DNA of 64,000 nt, taken from assembly GCF_030651495.1 (NCBI RefSeq), contig NZ_JAUSFI010000166.1, positions 1 to 64,000 of the forward strand, in the 5' to 3' direction. Shown piece after piece: positions 1 through 8,464 of the stretch. Numbering within the stretch: position 1 is the first letter of the stretch; each line of letters starts with the position of its first letter. The stretch is from Undibacterium sp. GTDB taxonomy: Bacteria; Pseudomonadota; Gammaproteobacteria; Burkholderiales; Burkholderiaceae_D. The translations under genes were made by a program, and so were the position numbers. The notes beneath the pieces were generated by a model, which searched no databases, was not told where the DNA came from, and saw only the letters and a list, made by a program, of their open reading frames with translations.

Positions 1-2
1 AT

Positions 3-131
3 GGCGTAGCGACGAAATACCTGGCGAACTATCTTGGCTGGCGTCGCTTGCTTGATCGATGCAAAGACATGGCGACACCGCAACAGTTCTTGTTTCATGC
101 TTTGCGAACGGAGTATCAACAGATAACCTGA
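3..131 (+). CDS. Transposase C-terminal end (IS1595-like), partial
   Basis: An open frame enters from the left edge and stops at TGA 129-131, giving 42 residues. It contains GVATKYLANYLGWRRLLD, which resembles the C-terminal end of IS1595-family (ISXO2-like) DDE transposases, where a GVxxKYLxNYLGW motif closes the catalytic domain. The start and the catalytic residues lie outside the window, so it cannot be said whether the element is intact. No clear terminal inverted repeat was found in the bases after the stop. The family call rests on recall of this short motif only. Confidence 0.55.
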   Translation, partial: GVATKYLANYLGWRRLLDRCKDMATPQQFLFHALRTEYQQIT

Positions 132-262
132 ACATAGCCTACAAATAAGCATACTCAGGCCAGTATAGCGATTTGGCAAGATCGGCACCGGCTCAATACT
201 TGCAAAATTGTAAGAACTAAAAACAGATTCAAGTATCATAGGCGTCGCAACTGAGGCGTGCT

Positions 263-299
263 CATTGAAGCATATTCATTGAAGCATATTCATTGAAGC
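263..299. repeat. Short tandem repeat, 14-bp unit
   Basis: The unit CATTGAAGCATATT occurs at 263-276 and 277-290, followed by a partial third copy to 299. It lies in the 239-base non-coding stretch between the transposase remnant and dsbB, about 70 bases before the dsbB start. No gene is visible in that stretch. It may be slippage-prone sequence, and no function can be assigned. Confidence 0.8.
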
Positions 300-370
300 G
301 TCCATGAACGCCCATTTCAGACTGAACACTTCGCACCGCGTGCGAAATCACCATTTTTACTGAAGCAAAT

Positions 371-874
371 ATGAACCGACCAAAAATCGCCTTAATCGCC
401 ACCACCCTAAGCTGCCTGGTTTTGCTGGTAGTGGCGCTGTATTTGCAGTTAGTCGAAAAAATGCTGCCCTGCCCGCTTTGCGTCATGCAGCGTTACGCAT
501 TCATCGCGATCGCATTGAGCTGCCTGATTACTCTGGCCTTGCCGGCAGCGTTGCGCCGCATCGGACTAGGATTGGGCCTGCTGTCTGTATTTTCCGGCAT
601 CGGCATTGCCGGATATCATTTGTGGGTACTCGCCAATCCAGAGATTTCTTGTGGCATCGATCCCCTAGAAACTGGCTTGAACAAGATTTTCTTGAGCAGG
701 CTATTGCCTGTTTTATTTAAAGCAGATGGCTTATGCGATACGCCTTATGCGCCGATTCTCGGTTTATCTATACCGGCTTGGGCGATGGTCTGGTTTCTGA
801 TTTTTGCAGTCATCCTCAGCAGCCTCTTTTTCGGTAAAAAAAGAGAGCGCGAATTGTTTGGAAAAAACTATTGA
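371..874 (+). CDS. dsbB: Disulfide bond formation protein B (DsbB)
   Basis: Inner-membrane quinone reductase that reoxidises periplasmic DsbA and passes the electrons to ubiquinone. The 167-residue product has the usual DsbB length and four hydrophobic segments. The first periplasmic loop carries the redox pair in LPCPLCVMQRY (a CxxC), and the second loop has the Cys pair near SCGIDPLE and LCDTPYAP. The start ATG at 371 gives a standard positively charged N-terminus before the first membrane segment; no strong ribosome binding site is visible. It overlaps the next gene (prmC) through TGATG, so the two are probably translationally coupled. Confidence 0.93.
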   Translation: MNRPKIALIATTLSCLVLLVVALYLQLVEKMLPCPLCVMQRYAFIAIALSCLITLALPAALRRIGLGLGLLSVFSGIGIAGYHLWVLANPEISCGIDPLETGLNKIFLSRLLPVLFKADGLCDTPYAPILGLSIPAWAMVWFLIFAVILSSLFFGKKRERELFGKNY

Positions 875-1707
875 TGTCGGCCTGGCTGGCAGCAGGCAGC
901 CGCATCGCGGACAGCCAATCGGCATCCCCGCTAGACGCGCTGGAAACCCGCATGCTGCTGATGCATGTGCTGGGCTTGAGCCGGGTGCAATTAATTACCC
1001 ATTCTGAGCAAGCACTTAGCGCAGATCAGGTCGAACGGCTAAACCAACTCATACTCAGACGCGTGAATGGCGAACCGATGGCGTATATCCTTGGCGAGCG
1101 CGAATTTTACGGCCTGGATTTTTACGTGACGCCGGATGTACTGATCCCCAGGCCAGATACGGAACTGCTGGTCGAACTCGCCCTGCAATACGCCCCCAGG
1201 CAGAGTCGTTTACTCGATCTGGGCACCGGTTCAGGCGCGATCGCGATCGCGGTGGCGCAGCAGCGCCCTGATTTGACGGTGCTGGCGCTGGATGTCAGCC
1301 CGGCAGCACTGAAGATTGCGGAAAAAAATGCGGCACGCCATTTAGCGGCGGGCAAAGTGCAGTTGATCCAAAGCGACTGGTACAGCGCCATCGCCGATCA
1401 GCAATTCGCCACCATCGTCAGCAATCCGCCTTATATCGTCAAGGATGATCAGCATCTGAGCCAGGGCGATTTGCGTTTTGAGCCTCTCAATGCGTTGACG
1501 GATCATGCCGACGGCTTATCCGCCTACCGCCAGATCATCACTGGCGCCGGCAAGCATCTGGCGGAAGGCGGCTGGCTGCTGATGGAGCATGGCTATGACC
1601 AGTCATCGGCAGTGCAAGAACTACTTTCCGCCGCAGGATTTAGCGAGATACAAAGCTGGCCAGATCTGGCCGGAATACTGCGCGTCTCGGGTGCGCGCCT
1701 GCCTTAG
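874..1707 (+). CDS. prmC: Peptide chain release factor N5-glutamine methyltransferase (PrmC)
   Basis: S-adenosylmethionine-dependent enzyme that methylates the Gln of the GGQ motif in release factors RF1 and RF2. It shows an N-terminal helical domain, then the SAM-binding motif LDLGTGSGAIAIA and the diagnostic glutamine-binding motif SNPPYIV. About 277 residues is normal for the family. The ATG at 874 overlaps the dsbB stop. A TTG at 871 is in frame, but the ATG is the better start. The usual partner prfA is not adjacent here; the neighbour is dsbB instead. Confidence 0.93.
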   Translation: MSAWLAAGSRIADSQSASPLDALETRMLLMHVLGLSRVQLITHSEQALSADQVERLNQLILRRVNGEPMAYILGEREFYGLDFYVTPDVLIPRPDTELLVELALQYAPRQSRLLDLGTGSGAIAIAVAQQRPDLTVLALDVSPAALKIAEKNAARHLAAGKVQLIQSDWYSAIADQQFATIVSNPPYIVKDDQHLSQGDLRFEPLNALTDHADGLSAYRQIITGAGKHLAEGGWLLMEHGYDQSSAVQELLSAAGFSEIQSWPDLAGILRVSGARLP

Positions 1708-1840
1708 CGCAAGCGCTGCCCACCCTGATTTTCCTGCGACTGCGCGGTTAATATTGCGACATAAAAACCGAGATTTATTTTTTGACATGTAATTTCCGCT
1801 ACAATCTGCGGTCATGTCAAATAATTAATTGAGAATTTTT

Positions 1841-3046
1841 ATGAAATTTATAGTGCGGCTCGCCATCATGGCGTTTTTTGGATTCGTCACTCTCGCTCAC
1901 GCAGGTATTTTTGACGATATCAACAGGGCCATGGAGGCGGCAAAGTCAGTCACGGCCATGGTGCCGGGCTCTGTTATACCGACTTCCCAGGCGCAAGCAG
2001 GCAATCAGGCAGCCACCGTTAGCGGTGCCAGCGCCCTGTATTTACCTTTTGATCTGAACGCCTATCCGCGCTCACAGCAGTACCGCCGCATAGATAATCC
2101 CTTGGAGCGCATCTCTATCCCGCTGAGCACGCCGCAAAAAACCCCGGACGGCTACATCGCCCGCTACAGCGTGCCGATGGAAGGCAAGGTCACGATGCTG
2201 CAATTCATCCATCGCCGCGACGACAGCCCCTTGCTGATCAAGCAGTACTATGAAGCCTGGCTGGCGCAAGCCGGTTTTGAACGCATGCTGGTGTGCGAAG
2301 CGCCTTGCAGCCAATTGAGCAGTAAATACAATTGGCGCCAGGCCGTCGATCCCAGCGAGCGGCTCGACACGAACACCATGCCTGATGAAGCCACCTATAT
2401 CGCCGCCTACAAAGCAGATGCGATGGTCCTGGTCGGCATCGGCAAACGCAGCGATGAATATGCCTCCCTGGTCAAAGTCGTCGAGGGCCGCGTGCTCGAT
2501 GCGCAGGCCTGGAAAATCCTCAATACCGCCAGGCCGGCCGCGCCATCGGTCACGCCTAGCCGCCCGCCAGCCCAGCTCGCTAGCGCGGCCGTGACCGCCA
2601 GCGCCTTACGCCCGCAACATAATGGCACGGCAATACTGCCCATATCCGGCCAAATCGGCACCGCCGCAGCGACCTTGCCAGCCGCAGCAGATGACGCTTT
2701 TGACGGGGTAGAAATGATCGCCGCCAGCGACCTGGCCGCCCGTCTGGCCGCATCCAAGGGTTTTGTGACTGTGCAATTGTCCTCCTACGATCCGGGCTGC
2801 CCATTCTGCGCCCAGGCCAATCCGAAGTTTGATGAGATGGCTACACACAACAAAGGGAAAGTGACGTTTTGGCGCGTCATGTGGCAACCATGGGCGAGCT
2901 TTTCGCAAGATGCCTTTGCCAAGGCGTATGGGGTGAATGGATTGCCGACCACTTTCACCTTCAAGAATGGCCAACTGGTACGCCGCTCTATGGGTAATCT
3001 GCCGGTAGAAGAGCAGGAAAAACAACTGCTGCGCGGCCTGCGTTAA
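1841..3046 (+). CDS. Secreted two-domain protein with C-terminal thioredoxin fold
   Basis: Unnamed exported protein of about 401 residues. A signal peptide (MKFIVRLAIMAFFGF then AHA) ends near residue 21. Residues ~65-230 form a domain beginning DLNAYPRSQQYRRID, resembling DUF4892-type periplasmic domains (weak call). An Ala/Pro-rich linker follows. The last ~110 residues look like thioredoxin: DPGCPFCAQANPKF supplies a CPFC active site, and GLPTTFTFKNG supplies the cis-Pro loop. The ATG at 1841 is chosen over an upstream in-frame TTG because the signal peptide starts there. The CPFC site suggests a periplasmic thiol-disulfide role, but no substrate can be named. It stands alone between prmC and tex. 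Confidence 0.7.
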   Translation: MKFIVRLAIMAFFGFVTLAHAGIFDDINRAMEAAKSVTAMVPGSVIPTSQAQAGNQAATVSGASALYLPFDLNAYPRSQQYRRIDNPLERISIPLSTPQKTPDGYIARYSVPMEGKVTMLQFIHRRDDSPLLIKQYYEAWLAQAGFERMLVCEAPCSQLSSKYNWRQAVDPSERLDTNTMPDEATYIAAYKADAMVLVGIGKRSDEYASLVKVVEGRVLDAQAWKILNTARPAAPSVTPSRPPAQLASAAVTASALRPQHNGTAILPISGQIGTAAATLPAAADDAFDGVEMIAASDLAARLAASKGFVTVQLSSYDPGCPFCAQANPKFDEMATHNKGKVTFWRVMWQPWASFSQDAFAKAYGVNGLPTTFTFKNGQLVRRSMGNLPVEEQEKQLLRGLR

Positions 3047-3347
3047 GCGCCGCTCCGAGCTTAGCAGCGCAGCACTGGCACGATAATTGGCCTCTGCTGC
3101 GCCAGGCTTAGCTTAAAATTTCAACCCCGCAAAAGAATTAACATTTTTATATACTCCCCATGAGTATGCCTACCCATATGATAAATGTGCACGTGTTTAT
3201 TGCGCAAACTCTGCACCTACACCGATACTCCCTCAATTATTATATTTTCACGGCCTCCACACCGAGTCCCTCCATCTGTCAAGACTGGCGCAATCACGTA
3301 GATTGCGTATCATCTGCCACTTGATTTTAATTCTTCATTGATACCCT
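3047..3347. other. Intergenic region upstream of tex
   Basis: No coding potential is seen. The stretch is AT-rich after 3120. It contains ATATACTCCCCATG at 3149-3162 and AGATTGCGTAT at 3300-3310. Both motifs recur beyond the far end of tex (5755-5838 and 5802-5812). The tex promoter must lie here, but no convincing -35/-10 pair was identified. Confidence 0.5.
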
Positions 3348-5699
3348 ATGCTGCCTTCGATAGAACAACGTCTTGCCCTAGAACTTGCCGCCAAACCGGT
3401 GCAGGTTGCCGCCGCCATCGCCTTGCTGGATGAAGGCGCGACCGTACCGTTTATCTCGCGCTACCGTAAAGAAGCCACCGGCGGCCTGGACGATATCCAG
3501 CTGCGCCTGCTGGAAGAGCGCCTGCGCTATCTGCGCGAACTGGAAGCACGCCGCGCCGCCATCATCAGCTCGATAGAAGAGCAAAACAAGATGACGCCGG
3601 TCTTGCTCGATGCCATCACGCATGCCGAAGACAAGACCCGCCTGGAAGACTTGTACCTGCCGTATAAACAAAAGCGCCGCACCAAGGCGCAGATCGCGCT
3701 GGAAGCCGGTCTGTTGCCGCTGGCCGATGGCTTGCTGGCCGACCCGACGCTCGATCCTGAAGCGCAGGCGGCGCTATACCTGAAACCCGCCTTCAGCACC
3801 GAGAGTGGCGAGAATCCTGGCGTGCCAGACACCAAGGCCGCGCTCGATGGCGCCCGCCAGATCTTGATGGAACGCTTTGCCGAAGACGCGACGCTATTGC
3901 AAGCGCTGCGCGAATACCTGCTTGATCACGGCATCGTCGAATCCATCGTGGTGCCGGGCAAGGAAGAGCTTGGCGCCAAGTTCAGCGATTATTTCGCCTA
4001 CTCGGAAACCCTGGGGACTATCCCTTCGCACCGCGCTTTGGCGATTTTCCGCGGCCGGCGTGAAGAGATGCTGACAGTTAACCTGCGGCTCGATACCGAA
4101 GAAGAAAAACCGAAATGGGATGCCCCGCTGAATCCTTGCGAAAGCCGGATTGCGACGCGTTTTGGCGTCAAGAATACGGGCCGCGCCGCCGACAAATGGC
4201 TGGCCGACACGGTACGCTGGAGCTGGCGCGTGAAAGTCTTCATGCATCTCGATACCGAGCTGATGAGCAATCTGCGCGAGAAGGCTGAAGTCGAAGCCAT
4301 CAACGTGTTTGCGCTCAACCTGAAAGCCCTGCTGCTGGCCGCACCGGCCGGACCGCGCGCGACTATGGGTCTCGATCCCGGCCTGCGCACCGGCTGCAAA
4401 GTGGCGATAGTCGATGCCACCGGCAAGGTGCTCGATTACACCACGATTTACCCGCACCAGCCGCGCAACGATTGGGATGGCTCGCTGCACGTCTTGGCAG
4501 CGCTGGCCGCCAAGCACAATGTGGCTTTGATCTCGATAGGCAATGGCACCGCCTCGCGCGAGACCGACAAGCTGGCGCAAGACCTGATCAAGCTGCGCCC
4601 TGAATTAAAACTCACCAAGATCGTGGTCTCGGAAGCCGGTGCCTCAGTGTATTCCGCCTCTGAATTTGCCTCGAAAGAACTCCCGGATCTGGATGTGACT
4701 ATCCGCGGTGCGGTCTCGATCGCCCGTCGCCTGCAAGATCCGCTGGCCGAGCTGGTGAAGATCGATCCTAAGTCTATCGGCGTCGGCCAATATCAGCACG
4801 ATGTCGGCCAATCTCAACTCGCGCGCTCGCTCGATGCAGTAGTCGAGGATTGCGTGAATGCGGTCGGTGTCGACGTGAATACCGCCTCTGCGCCTTTGCT
4901 GGCGCGCGTCTCCGGCCTGTCGAGCAGCGTGGCACAAAGCATCGTCAATTATCGCGATGCCAAGGGCATGTTTACTTCGCGTGCCGAGCTGCGCTCGGTG
5001 CCACGTCTGGGTGACAAGACTTTTGAACAGGCGGCAGGTTTCTTGCGTGTCATGAAGGGCAGCAATCCGCTCGACGCGTCGGCGGTCCATCCTGAATCGT
5101 ATCCGCTGGTAGAGAAGATTCTGGCCGACATCAAAAAGGATGTAGCCAGCGTCATCGGTGACGAGCGTCTGCTAAAATCTTTGAACCCGGCCAAATACGC
5201 CGACGACAAATTCGGCGTACCGACCATCACCGATATTCTCAAAGAATTGGAAAAACCGGGCCGCGATCCGCGTCCTGAATTTACTACTGCCACCTTCAAG
5301 GACGGCGTCGAAGAAATCCGCGATCTGCGTCCCGACATGATTTTGGAAGGAGTGGTCACCAACGTTGCCGCCTTCGGTGCCTTCGTCGATATCGGCGTGC
5401 ATCAGGATGGCCTGGTGCATATCTCGGCCCTGTCGAACACCTTCGTCAAGGACCCGCACACGGTGGTCAAGGCTGGCCAGGTAGTCAAGGTGAAAGTGCT
5501 GGAAGTGGACGAGAAACGCAAGCGCATCGCCCTCACCATGCGCCTGACCGATAGCGCACCGCAAGCAGGCAGCCAGCCCGAGCAAAAAGCCACTCGCGAT
5601 GACAGCAAACGTCTACATCAACATCAGTCCAAGCAAAGCAATAGCCCGGCGCCGGCCAACAATGCCATGGCATCGGCCTTTGCCAAGCTGCGCTCCTGA
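3348..5699 (+). CDS. tex: Tex-family RNA-binding transcription accessory protein
   Basis: Cytoplasmic nucleic-acid-binding protein of the Tex/YhgF family, implicated in transcription and RNA metabolism. The 783 residues show the expected order: N-terminal Tex helical domain, a YqgF/RNase H-like domain ([16 protein letters not shown], near residue 345), tandem helix-hairpin-helix motifs ([15 protein letters not shown], then [21 protein letters not shown], cut here for length in two parts of the family motif), and an S1 RNA-binding domain (~residues 648-720, with [17 protein letters not shown]). A basic, Gln-rich tail follows. The ATG at 3348 is well placed. The gene stands alone; repeated motifs flank it on both sides. 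Confidence 0.95.
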   Translation: MLPSIEQRLALELAAKPVQVAAAIALLDEGATVPFISRYRKEATGGLDDIQLRLLEERLRYLRELEARRAAIISSIEEQNKMTPVLLDAITHAEDKTRLEDLYLPYKQKRRTKAQIALEAGLLPLADGLLADPTLDPEAQAALYLKPAFSTESGENPGVPDTKAALDGARQILMERFAEDATLLQALREYLLDHGIVESIVVPGKEELGAKFSDYFAYSETLGTIPSHRALAIFRGRREEMLTVNLRLDTEEEKPKWDAPLNPCESRIATRFGVKNTGRAADKWLADTVRWSWRVKVFMHLDTELMSNLREKAEVEAINVFALNLKALLLAAPAGPRATMGLDPGLRTGCKVAIVDATGKVLDYTTIYPHQPRNDWDGSLHVLAALAAKHNVALISIGNGTASRETDKLAQDLIKLRPELKLTKIVVSEAGASVYSASEFASKELPDLDVTIRGAVSIARRLQDPLAELVKIDPKSIGVGQYQHDVGQSQLARSLDAVVEDCVNAVGVDVNTASAPLLARVSGLSSSVAQSIVNYRDAKGMFTSRAELRSVPRLGDKTFEQAAGFLRVMKGSNPLDASAVHPESYPLVEKILADIKKDVASVIGDERLLKSLNPAKYADDKFGVPTITDILKELEKPGRDPRPEFTTATFKDGVEEIRDLRPDMILEGVVTNVAAFGAFVDIGVHQDGLVHISALSNTFVKDPHTVVKAGQVVKVKVLEVDEKRKRIALTMRLTDSAPQAGSQPEQKATRDDSKRLHQHQSKQSNSPAPANNAMASAFAKLRS

Positions 5700-5752
5700 T
5701 TTACGTCAAGCTTATTCAACAAGGCAACAAATCGAAACAGGGCTAGGAAGAA

Positions 5753-5840
5753 CAATATACTCCCCTATTTTTTAAAATAAATAAGCTCCTTGCGCATAGT
5801 CAGATTGCGTATTTAAAAAATACATGGGGGGAGTATATTG
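5753..5840. repeat. Long inverted repeat after tex
   Basis: The left arm CAATATACTCCCC (5753-5765) plus TATTTTTTAAA is mirrored on the right by TTTAAAAAATA and GGGGAGTATATTG (5828-5840), with five extra bases (CATGG) in the right arm. About 35 bases lie between the arms. It could be a bidirectional tex terminator, an operator for grxD, or a small mobile palindrome. The outer motif ATATACTCCCC also occurs upstream of tex at 3149-3159. Confidence 0.7.
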
Positions 5841-5931
5841 AGGCTAGCAATGAGAAAAGTCAGCTGGCAGACGCATGAGCGTATCCTGACTTTCCATTAT
5901 AATGACGCCATACACTAACCGAGGAATGACC

Positions 5932-6243
5932 ATGAGCGACGTACAAAGCTGGATCAAAGAAACTGTTACCGAAAACACCGTAGTATTGTTCATGAAAGGC
6001 ACGGCGCAATTTCCGCAATGCGGCTTTTCTGGCCGCGCGATTCAACTCATCAAGACCTGTGGCGTGACCAATCTGGTCACCATCAATGTGCTGGATGATG
6101 CGGCAGTACGCCAGGGCATCAAGGAATACTCCAACTGGCCGACTATCCCCCAGCTGTATGTCAAGGGCGAATTCGTTGGCGGCTCCGACATCATGAATGA
6201 AATGTTTGAAAGCGGCGAACTGCAAACTTTGCTGCAAGCGTAA
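5932..6243 (+). CDS. grxD: Monothiol glutaredoxin, Grx4/GrxD family
   Basis: Small cytoplasmic protein that binds and transfers [2Fe-2S] clusters with glutathione, typically with BolA partners. The 103-residue product carries the family's CGFS active site in [14 protein letters not shown] (Cys30), the cis-Pro motif WPTIPQLYV and the glutathione-binding GGSDIM motif. The ATG at 5932 is preferred over an in-frame ATG 30 bases upstream: a GAGG ribosome binding site lies about 10 bases before it and the N-terminus then matches the family. A TATAAT hexamer at 5898-5903 could be its -10. A BolA-type gene occurs elsewhere in the window (25863-26117). ubiX follows after 7 bases. Confidence 0.93.
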   Translation: MSDVQSWIKETVTENTVVLFMKGTAQFPQCGFSGRAIQLIKTCGVTNLVTINVLDDAAVRQGIKEYSNWPTIPQLYVKGEFVGGSDIMNEMFESGELQTLLQA

Positions 6244-6250
6244 TTTCAGC

Positions 6251-6835
6251 ATGACCGCAGCAGTCGCGCCCCGCAAGCTGATCGTCGCCATCACCGGCGC
6301 GACCGGCGTCATCTACGGCGTGCGCCTGCTGCAAGCCTTGCGCGCATTACCTGAAGTACACAGCCACCTGCTTATTTCAGAGGCGGGCGTACTCAACCTG
6401 CATCAAGAACTCGATCTGAATCGCAAGGATGTCGAAGCCCTGGCTGATGTCGTCCACAATGTGCGCGATGTCGGTGCCAGCATCGCCAGCGGCTCATTTC
6501 AGTCCGACGGCATGATCGTCGCCCCCTGCTCGATGAAAACCCTGGCAGCGGTGGCCAACGGCCTGTCCGACAACCTGATCACGCGCGCTGCCGATGTAGT
6601 ACTAAAAGAGCGCCGCCGCCTGGTACTAATGGTCAGGGAAACCCCGTTCAACCTAGCCCACCTGCGCAACATGACCGCCGTCACCGAAATGGGCGGCATC
6701 ATCTTCCCTCCCCTGCCCGGCTTCTACCACCAGCCGCAATCGATACAGGAAATGGTCGACCACACCGTCGGCCGCGTACTCGACCTATTCGCCCTGCCGC
6801 ACCAGCTGACACCGCGCTGGAATGGCCTAAAGTAA
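6251..6835 (+). CDS. ubiX: Flavin prenyltransferase UbiX
   Basis: Attaches a dimethylallyl unit to FMN, making the prenyl-FMN cofactor needed by the UbiD decarboxylase of ubiquinone biosynthesis. The product has 194 residues, with the N-terminal nucleotide-binding loop VAITGATGVIYGVRLL, the core APCSMKTLAAVANGL and the C-terminal RETPFNLAHLRNM region typical of UbiX. The start is taken at ATG 6251 because the homologous region begins at residue ~8; an open frame extends upstream into grxD. It lies directly after grxD, probably in the same transcript. No ubiD is in the window. Confidence 0.93.
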   Translation: MTAAVAPRKLIVAITGATGVIYGVRLLQALRALPEVHSHLLISEAGVLNLHQELDLNRKDVEALADVVHNVRDVGASIASGSFQSDGMIVAPCSMKTLAAVANGLSDNLITRAADVVLKERRRLVLMVRETPFNLAHLRNMTAVTEMGGIIFPPLPGFYHQPQSIQEMVDHTVGRVLDLFALPHQLTPRWNGLK

Positions 6836-6948
6836 GGCTAGAAGCAAGGCTGTTCCAGGCAGCTCTACTTTAGCGAGAGAAAACCCCTTGGCTAAACGCG
6901 CCAAAGAAAATCAACAAAACCGCATCTGAAATTGAACGCAAGAAAGCA

Positions 6949-6982
6949 AAAAGGGTTGCAAGCCGAAGCGTGCAACCCTTTT
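6949..6982. terminator. Bidirectional terminator between ubiX and tRNA-Thr
   Basis: Perfect 12-bp inverted repeat (AAAAGGGTTGCA / TGCAACCCTTTT) with a 10-base loop, flanked by A-runs on one side and T-runs on the other. It can end grxD-ubiX transcription on the plus strand and the tRNA-Thr transcript on the minus strand. Confidence 0.85.
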
Positions 6983-7000
6983 TACCTTACTGCTTATTCT

Positions 7001-7076
7001 TGGTGCCGACTGCCGGAATCGAACTGGCCACCTGATGATTACAAGTCAACTGCTCTACCAAATGAGCTAAGTCGGC
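7001..7076 (-). tRNA. tRNA-Thr (anticodon TGT)
   Basis: On the minus strand the sequence folds as a standard 76-nt tRNA: acceptor GCCGACT pairs with AGTCGGC, then discriminator A and an encoded CCA (7001-7003). The anticodon loop CTTGTAA reads TGT (7041-7043 on the plus strand as ACA). The T arm contains TTCGATTC. It lies downstream of sspB in the same orientation and is followed by the hairpin at 6949-6982. Confidence 0.95.
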
Positions 7077-7135
7077 AAAACTCTTAATCAACACTGCTTA
7101 ATTTCTTATGCCGCGTTGAAGATCAACATTATAGA

Positions 7136-7630
7136 CTACTTTATTATTTTCAGCGTAGGTTTTTCAAACTTTTTTTGTGGCTCCGTAGAGGATTTCACAT
7201 CACTGCCTGCGCCACTAACGTCCACTTTATTGCTGACGGCGGCCAATCCTAAACTTGGCTTAACAGGCTCAGCACGTACCGGCGTCGATTCATCAGGCTG
7301 CGACTCCGACTGTTCCGTGATTTCGGGCTCAAAAGCCATTCCCTGCCCATTTTCACTGGCGTAGATAGCTTGAACATTTTCGACAGGAACATAAATTTCT
7401 CTGGAAACGCCGCCAAAGCGCGCACTAAACGTGACGGCATTGTTATCCATTTTCAAACCGCTGGTGGCACCAAAACTGATATTTAAGACAATTTCACCGT
7501 TGCGGACAAATTCCATCGGCACCCGAGTCGCGCCATATACTTTGACGGCGAGGTAAGGCGTAAAGCCATTATCGGTACACCACTCATAAATGGCGCGCAT
7601 GAAATAAGGTTTAGTAGAGCTGGCAGACAT
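7136..7630 (-). CDS. sspB: ClpXP specificity-enhancing factor SspB
   Basis: Adaptor that delivers ssrA-tagged and other substrates to the ClpXP protease. The 164 residues show the SspB core (KPYFMRAIYEWCTDNGFTPY near residue 7, then VRNGEIVLNIS), an acidic variable linker, and a short C-terminal tail ending KFEKPTLKIIK that would serve as the ClpX-binding peptide. It follows sspA, as in other proteobacteria. A hairpin lies in the sspA-sspB gap. Confidence 0.92.
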   Translation of the reverse strand: MSASSTKPYFMRAIYEWCTDNGFTPYLAVKVYGATRVPMEFVRNGEIVLNISFGATSGLKMDNNAVTFSARFGGVSREIYVPVENVQAIYASENGQGMAFEPEITEQSESQPDESTPVRAEPVKPSLGLAAVSNKVDVSGAGSDVKSSTEPQKKFEKPTLKIIK

Positions 7631-7686
7631 AAGAGAAGTAATTTCTGGATTATTATTTAAAGAATAGACCTTACGCGCAAAAACAA

Positions 7687-7719
7687 CAAGGCTGACAAGT
7701 AAGAAATGTCAGCCTTGTA
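7687..7719. terminator. Hairpin between sspA and sspB
   Basis: Perfect 12-bp inverted repeat (ACAAGGCTGACA / TGTCAGCCTTGT) with a 9-base loop. On the minus strand it is followed by TGTTTTTGC, a short T-run. Its position after sspA and before sspB suggests partial termination or attenuation that would lower sspB relative to sspA. Confidence 0.65.
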
Positions 7720-7739
7720 GCAGAACGACTCCGTCAAAA

Positions 7740-8351
7740 TTAACGACGCATTACTTTTTCAGAAGGCGTCAATGCTTCGATATAAGCTGGGCGGGAAAAA
7801 ATACGTTCAGCATATTTCATCAGCGGCGCAGCCGTTTTAGAGAGTTCGATACCATAATGGTCAAGACGCCACAGCAAAGGCGCAACAGCCACATCGAGCA
7901 TAGAGAATTCATCACCCAGCATGTATTTGTTCTTCACAAACAAAGGTGCCAATTGGGTCAGGCGATCACGAATTTCTGCCCTTGCTTTATCTTGCAACTT
8001 GGCAGAAGAAGAGGATTTTTCATTCTCTAATGTGTGTACATGAACGAACAATTCTTTTTCAAAATTGAACAGCATCAGGCGCGCACGTGCACGTTGCAAA
8101 GGATCGGCAGGCATCAATTGTGGATGCGGAAAACGCTCATCAATGTATTCGTTGATGATGTTTGATTCATACAAAATCAATTCGCGCTCAACCAGAATAG
8201 GCACCTGACCATAAGGGTTCATGGTGGAAATATCTTCTGGCTTATTGAACAGATCGACATCGCGGATTTCAAAATCCATGCCTTTTTCAAACAAGACGAG
8301 GCGGCAACGCTGAGAGAATGGGCAAGTTGTACCCGAGTAGAGAACCATCAT
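7740..8351 (-). CDS. sspA: Stringent starvation protein A (GST fold)
   Basis: RNA polymerase-associated protein of the glutathione S-transferase fold that changes transcription under starvation and acid stress in E. coli. The 203 residues show the thioredoxin-like N-terminal domain (YSGTTCPFSQRCRLVLFEKG), the cis-Pro loop NPYGQVPIL, and an all-helical C-terminal domain with FSMLDVAVAPLLWRLDHYGI. The position between petC and sspB is the usual Burkholderiales arrangement. Two adjacent ATG codons can serve as start. Confidence 0.93.
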   Translation of the reverse strand: MMVLYSGTTCPFSQRCRLVLFEKGMDFEIRDVDLFNKPEDISTMNPYGQVPILVERELILYESNIINEYIDERFPHPQLMPADPLQRARARLMLFNFEKELFVHVHTLENEKSSSSAKLQDKARAEIRDRLTQLAPLFVKNKYMLGDEFSMLDVAVAPLLWRLDHYGIELSKTAAPLMKYAERIFSRPAYIEALTPSEKVMRR

Positions 8352-8464
8352 TTTTACAGTTCCTTAAAACGATTAGGGCGAGGCGCCTATTTTGCGCGCC
8401 TCACCCTGAGATGACACATCCGCTAACAAGCATGCAGCGGACGACTAGATTTACTTTACTGCTA

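Noticed and set aside
5823-5838. Similarity of the G-run in the post-tex palindrome to RcnR/CsoR/FrmR-type operators
   Set aside because: The spacing does not fit the known sites and no such regulator or metal/formaldehyde gene is nearby.
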